DNA from: Mytilinidion resinicola
Taxonomy: Eukaryota > Ascomycota > Dothideomycetes > Mytilinidiales > Mytilinidiaceae
Assembly (NCBI RefSeq): GCF_010093595.1
Contig: NW_022985455.1
Span: forward strand, 681,053 to 745,052
Direction of reading: 5' to 3'
DNA: 64,000 bases
The translations under genes and the position numbers were made by a program. Below, piece after piece: positions 52,219 through 64,000 of the stretch (positions are counted from its first letter, which is position 1; each line of letters starts with the position of its first letter). The notes under the pieces were generated by a model. It was not told the DNA's origin, made no database searches, and saw only the letters and a list, made by a program, of their open reading frames with translations.

Positions 52219-55200
52219 GATGGCGAAGAGGTGTGGGGGTTACCCGATTGGCAGACTGCATGCGCACAGACCTAACTCTGGAGAACGAGAGGCTCGATGA
52301 GTGGTAATGGTATGTGACGGGAAGTATGTTTCATGTCTAGATGTTAAGAAGAGAGAAGGGTTCGTGAGACGAGGGAAACAGAGCACAGACAGACGAAGGT
52401 GAGGTGAAGAGGGGAGTGCCGGATTTAGATGTCAGCGCGGGCTGGGAGTCTCCAGAATAAATTGTGCCACATTAGACGACGCAAGGGCAAGTGGCAATCG
52501 CCAGCCGGGATGGCACTGTATTGACGTCCAGACGCACGGCGGCGATGCCATCCAAGGGTCTCGTGGGGTTTTGCAGAGGCCGACGTGGCAGCCAGTGAGG
52601 GCGCTGGATCATGATTTGGTCAGGCAACGTTGCGATGGCGGCTGCTGGCTGGCGGCGAAGGTGCTGTGCCTTGTCCTCATCGGGGGGGCCTGTCCGGAGT
52701 GAATGCACACGTGAAGGCGAGCAGGGCGGCGTCGATAAGGGCCATCGAATGCCGTTCCCGCAGCGCCCTTGCGCGAAGAGCTCCTTGACTGGCCGCTGCA
52801 ATACCACGTCCAATCGTCACGCTGCCCTCGCTGCTGGGTCCTGTCCCAGGGCCCCGAAAACGGCGGCTAAGACGTGATATCAAAAGCTGTGTCGCACGTC
52901 GTTCGGCCAATTTGAAGACGTCGTACGGTCGGTGGTGCGCTTCCCCAGACACGCCCGCCGTCAGACCGGACGATAGTCGTCCATCCCGCGGTCGCTGCCC
53001 CTCACGCAAAAGCCTCTGCGCCTCCATAGCGGGCCCTACCGACCAAACGGGCAGTTGACCTCAGTGGAGCCAGCCGTGGGTGGGTGCTCACGGTGCCAAA
53101 GCGACGACGCCGTCTAGCCACGAGGTGTATGATATGCATAGAGCCTCTGCGAACGCTCGGCCGCCAGCTATCAAGTCCAATAAGCCATCTCCCAGTAGCG
53201 GACCGGACCGGACTCCTCGTATGGTATGGAACTGTCGGGATGCCGAGGCTTCTTTGCATACTTCGTCGTCGTCGGTAGCCAACGACGCTGCATCGTTGCA
53301 TTTCTAATGCTTCCCTGCGGAACGACTCCAGAGGGGCCGTCTCCCGTGGTCACGGCGCTGCGGGGAGCATGGCCTGGGGAGCATGGCCTGCTGTCCGCCT
53401 TGTGGGCCGTAGCTTGCGGTCTTTTCTGGACGTCGTAGCACGGGCTGTTGGAATGGAGGGATGTGACGCACTGCTCCAGGGCCGTGACCACCGGCGGGTG
53501 GATGCTGCGATGCGCCATCATGGCGTTGGCGCGGCCTCGTGGGATGGCGGCGATGTCGGACCAACTGTAAGGGCGCAAGACCTCCACGTCGCGTCTCTTG
53601 TCGGTGTTGGGAGTCTTGAGACGGCGACAGAGGGACTGGTGGCGCTCAACGTGCCGCTGTCATCCACCTGGGCACCCAGTCGCGATCATCCCTCGTCCAC
53701 CACGTTGCTTGGCAGGTCCTCTGCATAAACCCGGCATGCCACCGAGAGGCAATTCACGCACAATGTAGCGCGCCTCGCGGGTGGGTTGAGATAAGCTCGC
53801 CCGAGTTTTCTTCCAGAAGCCTTCTAGAAGACGCCTCCAAGTCGCCTGCGCGCGCCACTTTGGGTGGGACGGCACGTCGTTACTAATGCAAACTTTGCGA
53901 CGGACTGCAGACCTTGCCCAATCCCCAGGAGAGTCCGCGGTTCTTGTATAGCGAGTGGTGCATGGTAAGCCTATCACAAGCGCTTCAATCTGACCTAATG
54001 GTCGAAGCTTTGTGAAATTCGGATACTTTGGCGCATGCAGGCCAATCCAAAAAGGAAGATTAACAATTATGACATCCGGCATGCCCTGAATCGCGTGCAT
54101 GATGCGAGGCGAAAAGTGCTCCCTATTTTCTTTTTCCAACTTCCTCCATGATAACCAAACAACATGAAGATCCAACAGGTAGATCGGTCGGTAGAGACTG
54201 CCCTCTTCTGATTGAGATAATCAATCAAGCAACTCCTCTGCGTCTTACCGCTCCACGCGTGGGTGAAACAGCTGTCGGCTCGAAAGGCCCCCAAGATTCT
54301 GACGAATTCGGACGAATTCAGACGTTATCGACATGTCCTCAAATCCACACACCCAGAGACCTTCATAATCTCGCCTTGAGTGATGGGGACTGTCAGGCGA
54401 TCAACTGACAGAGTGAACAGCCGCCGATTGGTAGTCAGGTCAAGTCGTGGGGGACAGAGACAGACCTGACGCTACCTTTAGCCCTTAGATGGGCATGGAA
54501 AGGGGGGTTTCACGTAACGAGCGTGGTGATCTTAGTGTGCTTCCCACAAACAAAGAACCAGACGCATTCGAGAGATCTTAGACGACGGTGTGTTAGATTA
54601 GAGTATGAGCGCGAAGACTTTCTGTGGTTTCCGGGTAAAAATTGAGTGGGCATCACGCGCAACGCTGAAGGATGTCACTAGAGCTAGGATTGTACTACGA
54701 TCCACGGTGTATAATATTTCGGAACTCGGGACGCGACGACGTCGCTGACGGGCCAGACGTAGTTTTCGATCACCCCGTCCCCTACAGCTTGGACATTGGG
54801 ACGGAGGGCCGTTGAGAGGGTGATGATGACAGTGCTATAGCTCATATTTGGTATGAAATAATGTGGCGTGAGAGTAAAATATAGATACCTTTATATCTTT
54901 CTGCGAACATTGCATATTGAAGATTGGAGATCGTATCGGAGAACGTTTGTGATTTCTTCGCCAAGGAGTGAGAAGCCGGTTTTCGATTGATATGATATTG
55001 GAGGAAAGCAGTCAAGAGCGGTATTTCCTTCGGGAACGGGAGTTGCTGTTAGGTTCGCGCGGTCTCGACGAAGTCATACGTCCTGAGGACCGCCGCGATA
55101 AAAAGTAAGAGCTCTCCATGGTTTGACGCGCTTTTTCTTCTGGCAACTTCACTGAGAGATTCCAAAATGCGACCCTGCAACACGAGCACAAGACAAGAGG

Positions 55201-56864
55201 CCGAAGAACCGACGGCTCTCCTCGTGAACCTTCCATTACGATGCTGAGTAACGCAGAGACTGTTCATATCAGGCACGGAGTTATTGAGAAACATTGACCG
55301 AAGGATTTCACAGGGAGATGTCTGCTTAAGTGAGTGAATGCCGACGATGACGTAGTCCATTGCTAATAAGGAAAACCGTCTCGCGTGTCCTCGACTACGG
55401 GAATGGAAAAGGCCGTACTTGTAGCCGCTCGAACCACACGGAACTTCATTGGCAATACCTAGGCACGTGACGGCTCACGTGACATCATCCATTCTGAGCA
55501 GACTTTTCTCGTGATACGAGGGTCGAGGTATGTATTCCAAGGTTCCTAGGCTTTTAAGCCACATATTATGTAAGAAATCTCTGCTCTTAATGTCGACGTC
55601 GCCTGGCTGTCTTCGTGTCGGTATTATTAGCATCAGCATGAAGGAGTCGAGGCAGCTGAGCAAGAAGCCCTGAGCAGAGCTCGGTCGCGCACTGCCAAAT
55701 CGAGTTGCGAGTTTGATTCTCTCTACGAGGAAGGCGCCGATGGAGGAAAACTCGGTATGCTGCAGTCTCCTACTTTACGGAGTCCGCATGATTTCTGTTT
55801 TGAACTGCTAGGGCGGTTCTACCTGTGCCCATTGGACTATAGCAACACAAGTTTTACTGGTTGATGTTGCAGTCTCCTGAATGGTGCTTCAGTCAAAGTT
55901 GTGCGATCTCGATCGATGGTGTTTGAACGGCCGAGGACACTCTGGGGTCCGGCTGGCGGCATTCAAACGACGACCGACGTGCAGGATCTCAGGCACAACA
56001 GTGACAGGTCGCACAGCGTATCGGTACACGTTGCAGAAGGTTGAAACTCAGAACGCTGACAGGGCAGGGCGAGGTTGACTTATCAGTCGACGCCGGGAGG
56101 GCGGTAATTGGCATCCAAATCGGGGCGGCGACCCTGGGCCAATATAGCTGGTTGATTAAGGACCAACGGACAGAAATCAACCGTGGAACCGCATTGAGGC
56201 GTGTGGTGAGGCTGCTGGTGGTTAAGAATTCGAGATGGGATGCTCAGGTGAATGGCGATGGTGATGGCAAAAGGCCACGAGTCCTTGGTGGTGAGCGGCC
56301 GTCTCGACGTTTCAAGCCGTCGATGGCCTGTCGTTCATGGCCTGTCGTTCAGCGTTTCACAGTCAAAGCGGAGAAGGCTTGCTGGGTGAATTGGCCAGTG
56401 AGCGGTGGTGCGTGTCGCAGTGACGTTAGCGGTGGCGCCGGTTGGTCCAGCAAAATCGTTATCGCGGCAGATTTGGGTGAATGGCAATCTCAGTTTGCCT
56501 GTCTTCCGCCCGCCCCAGCGCCCATACGGCAACGCGCCGCGAGGTTCCTTGGAATCCGGCCCTGGTGCATTGTCGATCGGCTCTAGCTGCTGCTGCTGCA
56601 GCTTCGACCTTGATATGCCCACGCTCCCTCCCGTGCCCCTTCCACCGTCTCCACGACTCTCGACCTGACCTCGGGCCTCTCTCGCTACTGTTTGTTTGCT
56701 GTACAGAAGGAGCCAGGTGCCGCTGCTGTGCGCTTGTCCTCGTCGCTCGCTCTACTCCACTCTCGCTCGCTGCATCAATCAAGCATCCTTTCGCGACTCG
56801 CTGCATCTTGCTGCGCAACGTCCGTCACACGTCCATCCCCGGATCACAGCAAAGCACGCGCATC
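52219..56864. other. Long intergenic region
   Basis: The 4.6 kb show only biased or random frames (for example 138 codons minus near 53171-53587 and 181 codons plus near 56041-56586) without domains. Short direct repeats occur: GGGGAGCATGGCCT twice at about 53360-53390 and ATGGCCTGTCGTTC twice at about 56323-56350. The last 300 bases are C/T-rich leader of the GH72 gene. Confidence 0.45.
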
Positions 56865-58417
56865 ATGCGTTCCACCATCGTTTCCTGCCTCCTCGGGGCT
56901 ATCTCAACCGTCAATGCCATCGCTACCATCTCGGTCAAGGGCTCCAAGTTCTTCACGAGTGATGGCGACCAGTTCTTCCTCAAAGGTACGACCCTCCCGC
57001 GAATACAACATCACCAGTTCTGACAATTCTATAGGAATTGCCTACCAGCTTGTTCCTGAAGACCCTCTGGTCGACAGCACCCAGTGCAAGCTCGATGCCG
57101 CTCTCATGAAGGAGGTCGGAGCCAACTCGATACGCGTCTACCACGTCGACCCCGACGGTGACCACAAGGACTGCATGTCGACCTTTGAGGATGCTGGAAT
57201 CTACCTCTGGGTTGACTTGGACACCTTCACCACCCAGATCAATCAGGTGCGCTCGGCTCCTCCCCGCTGAGTTTGCACCGATAAGCTAATTGCGATTATT
57301 GCAGGACTCGCCTCACTGGAACGCGACTCAATTGCAAGCCTTCGAAAAGGTCATCGACGAGTTCCAGCAGTTTGACAACACCGCTGGTTTCTTTGTGGGG
57401 AATGAAGTTCTCACGACTGGTCAGTCTATCTTTGCGGCCAATCAACGCCAAGTCTGACGCGACAATCTAGGAAATGGCTCCGTCGCAGCGCCATACGTCA
57501 AAGCTGCTGCTCGTGACGCCAAGGCGTATCGCAACTCTAAGAAGTATCGTGATATCCCGATCGGGTACTCAGCTGGTCTGTTCCGACTATCCTCATGCAC
57601 CGCCACTCGTGCTGACCTCCTCTAGCTGATATTTCTGAGCTCCGTCCTATGCTCCAGAACTACATGGCCTGCGGCGACAACAGCAGTGAAGCTCTCGATT
57701 TCTTCTCTCTGAACGCCTACGAATGGTGCGGACCGACTTCCAACTATCAAATCTCCGGTTACTCTCAGCTCAACGCGAATGTCACCCATTACAATATCCC
57801 CATCTTCTTCTCCGAGACTGGTTGCATTAAGCCTCGTCCTCGTACTTTTGAGGACCAGGCCGCCATTTTCGGTGACCAGATGAATCCCTATTGGTCAGGT
57901 GCTATCATCTATGAGTGGATCGAGGAGTCCAACGAATACGGCCTCGTCAGCTACGGCGAGAAGGTAAATCTTCCTCTCCATTCATAACTAACGAATCTAA
58001 TCTAATAATCACTAGGTCGACCCAGCTGCCGTAAGCGCTCCTCCGGACGGCTACCCGCGATCTGGCACTCCTACTCCCATCTCCCCTGACTTCGACAATC
58101 TCTCTGATCAATGGAAAACCCTGACTCCTTCAGGAGTCAAGGCAAGCGCCTACACGCCCAGCCTCACTCCTCCGCCATGCCCTGCGTATACCTCGGATTT
58201 CTGGGACGTGAATGGCGGTGTCGCACTCCCAACCCTTGGCCAGACTTTCGATGCTGCCATCCAGAGCTCTATCACCAAGGGGACTGCGGCCGCTGGCACT
58301 GCCACGACGTCTGCTCCCACCACGACCAAGACTGGTGGCGGCAGCCCTGGTCGCGAGGTCCAGGGAATGGGCATTGGCCTTGTTGGTGTCCTTGTCGGAT
58401 TCTTCTGGTGGATGTAA
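56865..58417 (+). CDS. GPI-anchored 1,3-beta-glucanosyltransferase, GH72 (Gas/Gel family)
   Basis: Six exons: 56865-56985, 57035-57246, 57305-57419, 57471-57575, 57626-57963 and 58016-58417, giving 430 residues. Residues 1-18 are a signal peptide (MRSTIVSCLLGAISTVNA). The GH72 domain follows with SVKGSKFFTSDGDQFFLKGI, SIRVYHVDPDGDHKDCM, the acid/base glutamate in FFVGNEVLTT and the nucleophile glutamate in PIFFSETGC. No CBM43 (X8) module is present, so this is the GAS-minus subfamily. The C-terminus is Ser/Thr-rich and ends in a GPI signal (MGIGLVGVLVGFFWWM). The enzyme elongates beta-1,3-glucan in the cell wall (established). Introns are 49-58 bp. Confidence 0.95.
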
Positions 58418-59176
58418 ACGCATGCGCTTTACTAACCCATCATCCACCTATTTCGAGAAGGATGGTTGAAAAGTCGCACACAGACATCTTAGCACAAGAA
58501 AGTACTTGATGTTTTTAAATCCGGTCGACGGCTCTCTGGAAACTGGTACCTGGACTGACCATCTCGTCTTCTATTTTCTTTCTTTCGCGCACGGTAGACT
58601 TGGAACGGCGGTATCCTCGTTCTACATTGGCGAGCTAGTCTCGTGGTTTGGAGAAGAATCGGGAAGGGGGGGCTGGGTTGATGTTAATGGTGATGGTGTG
58701 GTATGGTTTTGGTATGGCATGGAATGGTTCATGACAGCATGGCGTTGGGGTTTTTCTTTTCCAACGAGCTGGGGATGCTTGCATAAGTATATCTGGCTTG
58801 TGGTGTAGCAATAAGCGGTAGCCGCATAAAAACGGCGAAGAGTGAGGGAGGTGCAGATACGATAGATGAAAGAGAAACGATGAGTATACATGCATCGAAG
58901 TTTCCGAAGCACTGTCAACAACGATCTGCCATTGCTTGAAGTGCTGCAGTTAGCTTCCAACCATCTGGACCATACAGACATCAGCCATTTGAGCAAGCCG
59001 TGAGCTCGGGCCATCCGAATAATTGCCCATCCTCGGCAATCCCTGAAGCGAAGCTCCGATCCTTCTCGAACCTCGACTTCTTTTGCCATCGATCTCCAAC
59101 TTCATTTCACAACCATCACAACCAATTGCTCCCATCCCCGAGACCCCCAACTCCATCACCACCCATTTTCATCAAC
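58418..59176. other. Intergenic
   Basis: 3' region of the GH72 gene and promoter of the CHCH gene; no gene seen. Confidence 0.55.
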
Positions 59177-59932
59177 ATGCCCCGCCAAGGAGGAGGAAGA
59201 TCTGGAGGAGGAGCGCGCGCTCCCGCTGCTCGCCGCCCGACGGCTGCCGCTCCCCCCAGGCCTGCCACTCAACCTCAGCAACGTCAAGCAAGCACTGTGG
59301 CACCAGCACCACCGGCTCAGCCGGCACCTCCTGCACAAGCACCAGCTAGTCAGGGCCCGGGACTCTTTGGCCAGATGGCCAGTACCGCTGCGTGCGTAAT
59401 CCCCGTTTTCCTCGATGAAGAACTGGAATCCTACAGCCCATCTGGGGTCCCAACAATGAAATCCTACCAGGAAAAACGACATCTTTTACGACATCATCCC
59501 AACTTCTAGAAAGGAACCACAGGCTAACCTACCCACCACAGCGGTGTCGCCGTCGGCTCTAGCATCGGCCACGCCATAGGCGGCTTCTTCGGCGGCGGCG
59601 GATCCTCATCCGAAGCTGCAGCGCCCGCCGCCGCACAGGAGACCGCGCCCGCGGAGCAGACCTTCGCCAACACCACAAACATGTCGTCCGGCGTGTGCAG
59701 CAGCGAGGTTGGCACGTTCCGCAAGTGCATGGATCAGAACGACGGCAGCTTGACTATCTGCGGGTGGTATTTAGACCAGCTAGTTAGTAATCCTCTGCTA
59801 TCTTTGAGACTATTTCTATGTTCTCGTCCACGCCTCTCAAGTCCGGTTCGAGGCATAGATGTTGTTGTATAGATTGCTGACGTTTTTGGGGACATACAGA
59901 AGGCGTGCCAGCAGGCGTCGAAGGAGTACTAG
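59177..59932 (+). CDS. MIX17: Mix17/CHCHD2-type twin CX9C mitochondrial protein
   Basis: Exons 59177-59391, 59542-59782 and 59900-59932 give 162 residues. The N-terminus is basic and Ala/Pro-rich (MPRQGGGRSGGGARAPAARR), fitting a mitochondrial import signal. A Gly-rich hydrophobic middle follows (GVAVGSSIGHAIGGFFGGGG). The CHCH domain carries two CX9C motifs, CSSEVGTFRKC and CGWYLDQLKAC, the second created by the last splice. Such proteins are imported into the intermembrane space by Mia40 and affect respiratory-complex function (family knowledge). The last exon is only 33 bp and encodes KACQQASKEY. Confidence 0.93.
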
Positions 59933-60938
59933 ATATCCGCACTACCGGCACCTCGAGAGACACTTCGCTCAGGCATGGCCAGTAACCCAGCATAAAGCAT
60001 AGATAAAGGAGTTCAGTTTGGCTATCAGCGAGCCGTCCTGTAAAGTAGCGAAGAATGTGATTCGCACGGAGGCTCTCTCCCCTCTCCAAATATATTTTTG
60101 ATCTACGTTCCTCATTACTGCTTGTGCTGTTCTCGCTAAAGCGGATCCCTTCAACTCCTTTCAGCATGAATGTGGATATTAGAAAATGACCAGCCGTGTC
60201 CTCTGCCTGTACATTGTCTAGCAAACTCTTCAAATGCGGTGGCTCCCTCAGGTTGCCGTCTTATAGCATTACTTTTTATAAGAATGCCTTACAATTCCAA
60301 CACCACCTCACTCATTCATGCACACACCTCCTATATGCAATATAGCTTGCAAATGCTCGCGCCACAACACCCACCCAGCGAGCAGACCCCCGCGCCTCCG
60401 CGAACCACCCCTAAATCTTCACCTGTAGTTCACATTGCAAACGAGCAGGTACGTAGGATAGCAACCTTTCGAGCCCCCGAGACGGTCAGGCCATCGTCTA
60501 TACAAAAGGTATCTAAAACCCAATTTCGCCTGCAAAAGCATTCTCAGCCCATAAAATCGTTTCGCCTTCACCACCATCTTGAACATTACACATCATGTTG
60601 CATCAACCATACTCTTCGTTCCACAAAACGTGCCACTTGACAACTATCTCTATCGCACGTGTCCCGGGATTCCTCGCCCATCTCTTTACCACATATGCTT
60701 TCTACGACATCGATGATTCAGCTTACTGACATCGCAATCGAGTTGAGAATCATGACAACATCCTCACACGATCGTGCGGGCTAATTGTGATAAAACTAGG
60801 GGCGTTTATGATCAGCAAGAGCGATCTCTCATTCCTCTGTTCCTTTTTGAGAGCCTCAACCCAAGACCCATGAAGATACTGTGAAGCGTTAAGACATCGT
60901 AATCCTACACTACCCTAATTCTTCTCAGCCGATCCCCC
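59933..60938. other. Convergent intergenic region
   Basis: No gene recognised between the MIX17 and UBX genes; AT-rich around 60270-60350. Confidence 0.55.
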
Positions 60939-62614
60939 CTAATCATCCTTCCCCTCATCCCGCCTCGGCTCGAAGTTCGTCTGGTTCCCATTATAGAACT
61001 GCCGGTCCCGCTCACTCCTCCGCTCCGCTCCGCCCTCCTGCCGCTGATCCGCGAGTGTGCGCACCCGCCCATCGCCACGAGCCTCCCCCGTTCCCCTTCC
61101 ATCCCCGTCACCCTGAGGCGCCGAGCTCGACGCAGGCGCTTGAGCTTGAGCCCCATACCCAGTCACATACCCCAACACGCCTCCCACAACGCCAAACGCA
61201 CTCCCAACGACCCCTTTAGCGCTCCCAACAACCGACCCCAACACGCCGCCGCCTGCGCCGCCCGTGTACGCCTCCGTATACCCCGTCACGGGCACCAGCA
61301 CCAGCGTCGCCGACGGCGCGAGGTCGATATCCGCCAGCTCGGCCGCCTCGTCCGACGCCGACAGCGCGCGGCTCGGGGCGGGCGGGAGGAGGTGCTTGAA
61401 CGTGTACGGCGGGTGTTTGGACTCGGTCGCCAGCAGCTCCTGGTCGATCCACTCGCGCACCGTCTGCAGCATTGCGTCGTGCGGGAACGACTGGCGGATC
61501 GTGCCGCCGTCGAAAAGGCGAATGTTGAGGTGCACGGCACCCGTTAGGCGGCGAGTCGCTTTGCCCTTTCCTGAAGCCCGCGGTGATGGTGATGCTTCTG
61601 TGGGGTCTACATCCTCGGATGGGGCTCCGCCAGCGGCTAACCGCCGCTGTTCTACGGCGGCCTTCTTCCGCTCTTCGCCGCGGGCTTTGCGCTCGGCTTT
61701 GTCGTTGTCTATGAGGGCTTGTATGCGCCGCAGCTCTGATTTCTCGTCTTCCTTCCGTTTCCGCGCTTGCGCTGCGGCGCTGAGCTGCGCGGCTCGCGTG
61801 GACGAGGCAGCGCCGGCGATCTCGGCGTCGAGGGCTTTGGCTTTCCCCTTTGCTGCGGTGCGCGCAGCGGCGCGGGCGGTCGCTTCGGCGGCTTCTTTGG
61901 CGCGTTTATCTTGCTCGAGGCGGGCAGCGCGGTCGGCGAGGAGGGAGATGACGGCGGGAGGGTTGGCGGGTGTGCTGGGGGTGGAGGGGGTGGTTTGGGG
62001 AGCTTGGGGTGCTGGATTTGAGGTGGAGGGCGCGGAGGAGACAGCTGTTGCAGGCTCGGCTTGTGGTTGTGTGGCGGTGGGTTCTACTTGAGGGCTCAAT
62101 ACAGCTCGTAACCGCGCTGTGAATTCCTCCTTCGTTATTTCGTCGCCGCCGGTTAGGTGTTCGCGGAGTTGGCCATTACTACAACACCCTCTTGTTAGAT
62201 CCGATGGTCCCAGAGACGCTTATGGAGCGCATACTGTATAACAACTAGAGTGGGTATGTTCTTTAGTGGGCAGAATGCGGCCAGGAAGCCCGCTTCTGTG
62301 GACCCTGCTTGCATGCGGAGGAGAACGGTGGACTGCGCGAGGAGAGATGATACCTGCCGATATGATTGTAAGTATATTATGCTCTGCTAGAATGATGGTC
62401 AGGCGCATACGTCCTCATCCTGGAGCCAGTTCGCTTCCCAAAGCTCGCTTTCCTCGTTGTCGTCTGAAAGTGAGGTCAGCCTGCATTCCTATGAACTGAC
62501 CTAGAATATGGATTCATAGGAGTTGAAACACGAACCCCGCACAAAACAGGCGACTGATTTCGACTGCTGGATGGCGAGCGCGATGCCGCTCTGGAGGTCC
62601 CCTTGGTGGAACAT
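60939..62614 (-). CDS. UBX-domain protein, UBXN4/erasin-like
   Basis: Exons 62614-62536, 62463-62411, 62353-62235 and 62178-60939 give 496 residues. The N-terminal 110 residues are a thioredoxin-like UAS-type domain (LQSGIALAIQQSKSVACFVR, then LLRMQAGSTEAGFLAAFCPL and IPTLVVIHNGQLREHLTG). A Pro/Thr-rich linker and a long Ala/Lys/Arg-rich coiled coil follow. The UBX domain sits near 300-380 (VHLNIRLFDGGTIRQSFPHD ... PSATLVLVPV). After it comes a Gly/Val hydrophobic stretch that may contact membranes. UBX proteins of this kind bind Cdc48/p97 and act in ER-associated degradation (family knowledge). The GTTCGT first donor is weak, but the peptide FVRDDNEESELW across it is family-like. Confidence 0.85.
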
Positions 62615-63727
62615 TGTGAAGTTGATAATTGTGGTAGTGGAGTGAACAGATGTCGTCTCGTCGTGTGGAGCTATGCACGCGGGGCATGGAAAAGGTGGCA
62701 CACTAATTCTAGAACAAGCTGTCTCGTGTGTGTCCGCCACTGCTTGGGGTGCTTTAGAGAATTTTCAGGAATTGGAACGAGATAAAAACCCTTCACTTTG
62801 GTCTATGTGGAAACTTGTTGAAGCCCTTCATGCAATGGCAGACGGGTATATACACGGGCTGAGTACTTGATGAGTGTGCCACTTTTTTCGTCCCAAGCGT
62901 GGTGTGCAAGGTGCAGGGATGCGGGAGATCCCTGCCGTGGGGCAATTCGCCGATGCGCCGACCTGAGCTTTCACGTGCCGATGTAGACGAACCGCAAGAG
63001 GTTCTGTTAGGACAGACGCAAATTCTAGGGGTGTGGAATTCTAGCGTTGAGTTCTACAGGGTAATGTGAGCTTGGCAAACACCGTTTATAGTCCCGTGAA
63101 AAATAATCATCACGGATCCGAAGTCTCAACAGGCAAACCGCAAACTAAATTGTGAAAGCTCTATCAAGTAACGGATCGACCGCATCGCAATTAGTCCGGG
63201 CATTCGCAGCACAGCCAAAGCCCCAGGATGATTGCTCCGCACTATCTACAGTTGATTCGGGGGGAGAAATGCTTAGTCCAACCGCTAACCACAGTGTAAT
63301 GACGGATATAGGAAAGAAAATAGTGCTCAAAAAACGAATACGCAGACACCACGCCGCTCCGCTGCCGAATCCCGGACTCCAGATCATCCATCGTCCATCG
63401 TCTCGCCTTGGATCCGAGCAACATGCTTGCTGTCTTGGCTGTGCAAAATATGAAGGACTAGAGGTGAAGGTGCATAGTGGCTGGTTGGGCGCTGACTCCC
63501 TCGAGCCTCTCCTACGCCATATGCCTGTGTAATTACCTACCAAAATTGAGGGCAGCTCTAGCTCAGCTAGCCTTGGCTGCGATGTGATGCTCCACGCTGT
63601 GTCGTGTCCAATTTCCGCTCAAAAAACGCCGTAAGAACTTGGTCCACAACACCAATGGTATTCAAGTCCCCACCCGTTACACCAACCCGTCCCGTCCACT
63701 CGTTGCCCCCTGCGCGCCGGTCTGTGC
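62615..63727. other. Intergenic
   Basis: Upstream of the UBX gene and 3' of the Rac gene. Frames near 63152-63543 overlap on both strands without family features. Confidence 0.5.
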
Positions 63728-64000
63728 TCATAGGATGACGCACTTTGACTTCTTCACCTTTGGAGGGGGACGTGGGCTGAGTACGGCTCTGGAGGAACAA
63801 TTAGCTTTCGGTTGTCTCTGACTAGGAAGCAGGGGGGATGGTGCTACCTGATAGCTTCGTCGAACACGCTCTTCAAGTTGCGCTGAGTCAGGGCAGAGCA
63901 CTCCAAGTACTTTTGGGCCTTGATCTCCCTGGCGACCATGGCCGCCTGCTCATATTGTATCGGCGCCATCTTCTTCTGCCTGAGGCCTTCTCGGGTCCCC
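63728..64000 (-). CDS. RAC1: Rac-type Rho GTPase, C-terminal part (5' end outside window)
   Basis: Exon 64000-63848 continues beyond the window; the final exon is 63788-63728, joined over a 59-bp GTAGCA/CAG intron. The visible protein reads [20 protein letters not shown], then [20 protein letters not shown] and, after the splice, a Lys-rich tail ending in the prenylation box CVIL. The SAL motif is the guanine-base-binding G5 loop, and MAPIQYEQ favours Rac over Cdc42. Rac proteins steer polarised growth and NADPH-oxidase activity at the plasma membrane in filamentous fungi (established). Confidence 0.93.

Noticed and set aside
53171..53587. 138-codon minus frame and overlapping frames
   Set aside because: Several frames on both strands are open at once, which points to composition rather than coding.
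56041..56586. 181-codon plus frame upstream of the GH72 gene
   Set aside because: No recognisable feature; overlaps frames on the other strand and lies in the probable promoter region.
1..64000. CRISPR arrays, bacterial operons, phage or plasmid features
   Set aside because: Spliced genes and fungal families show this is eukaryotic nuclear DNA; no regularly spaced repeat array of that kind is present.

Overview
The window is nuclear DNA of a filamentous ascomycete (Pezizomycotina; Dothideomycetes-like is my guess, not proven). Genes are spread on both strands and split by short GT-AG introns, mostly 40-200 bp. They include fungus-typical families: a Yap-type bZIP factor, a GPI-anchored GH72 glucanosyltransferase, a Csc1/Phm7 channel, a DPRVDS-repeat protein and a Rac GTPase ending in CVIL. 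All gene models were spliced by hand from reading frames, splice signals and remembered family sequences; no search was run.

Layout. 1-16 kb: a partial pyridoxamine-phosphate-oxidase-like gene, a phosducin-like (Plp2) gene, a bZIP factor, a long gene-poor stretch (5.6-10.3 kb), a low-complexity DPRVDS-repeat protein, an Rrt8-like membrane protein and a small Cys-rich GPI-type secreted protein. 16.9-26.0 kb: the accessory island. It holds an isocyanide synthase (DIT1/PvcA) fused to a TauD-type dioxygenase, a multi-pass membrane protein, a broken FAD monooxygenase, a secreted SMP-30-type lactonase cut short beside a telomere-like motif, and an intact lipocalin-fold protein of the AttH/CrtC (fungal Diels-Alderase-like) type. 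Together these look like a specialised-metabolite cluster, partly decayed. 26.8-37.4 kb: a Csc1-like channel carrying one in-frame stop, an F-box/LRR protein, an EAF transcription elongation protein, and a head-to-head pair of ribosomal protein genes (cytosolic RPS0/uS2 with a 15-nt exon, and mitochondrial uS15m).

38.7-46 kb is a second accessory, AT-richer stretch: a kinase-like pseudogene, a possible solo LTR, short tandem repeats, a large leucine-rich unknown protein and a 111-bp tandem duplication. 46.1-64 kb returns to conserved genes: Lrp1/Rrp47 head-to-head with a PRKRIP1-family gene, a probable pseudokinase, a GH72 enzyme, a Mix17/CHCHD2 twin-CX9C protein, a UBX-domain protein and the 3' end of a Rac GTPase.

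The best candidate for something undescribed is the 16.9-26.0 kb island. The isocyanide synthase-dioxygenase reads through as a single 670-residue protein, its C-terminal dioxygenase end looks shortened, and intact and broken accessory genes lie beside it. The pairing of an isocyanide synthase with a Diels-Alderase-like protein and a lactonase is one I do not recognise from known clusters.
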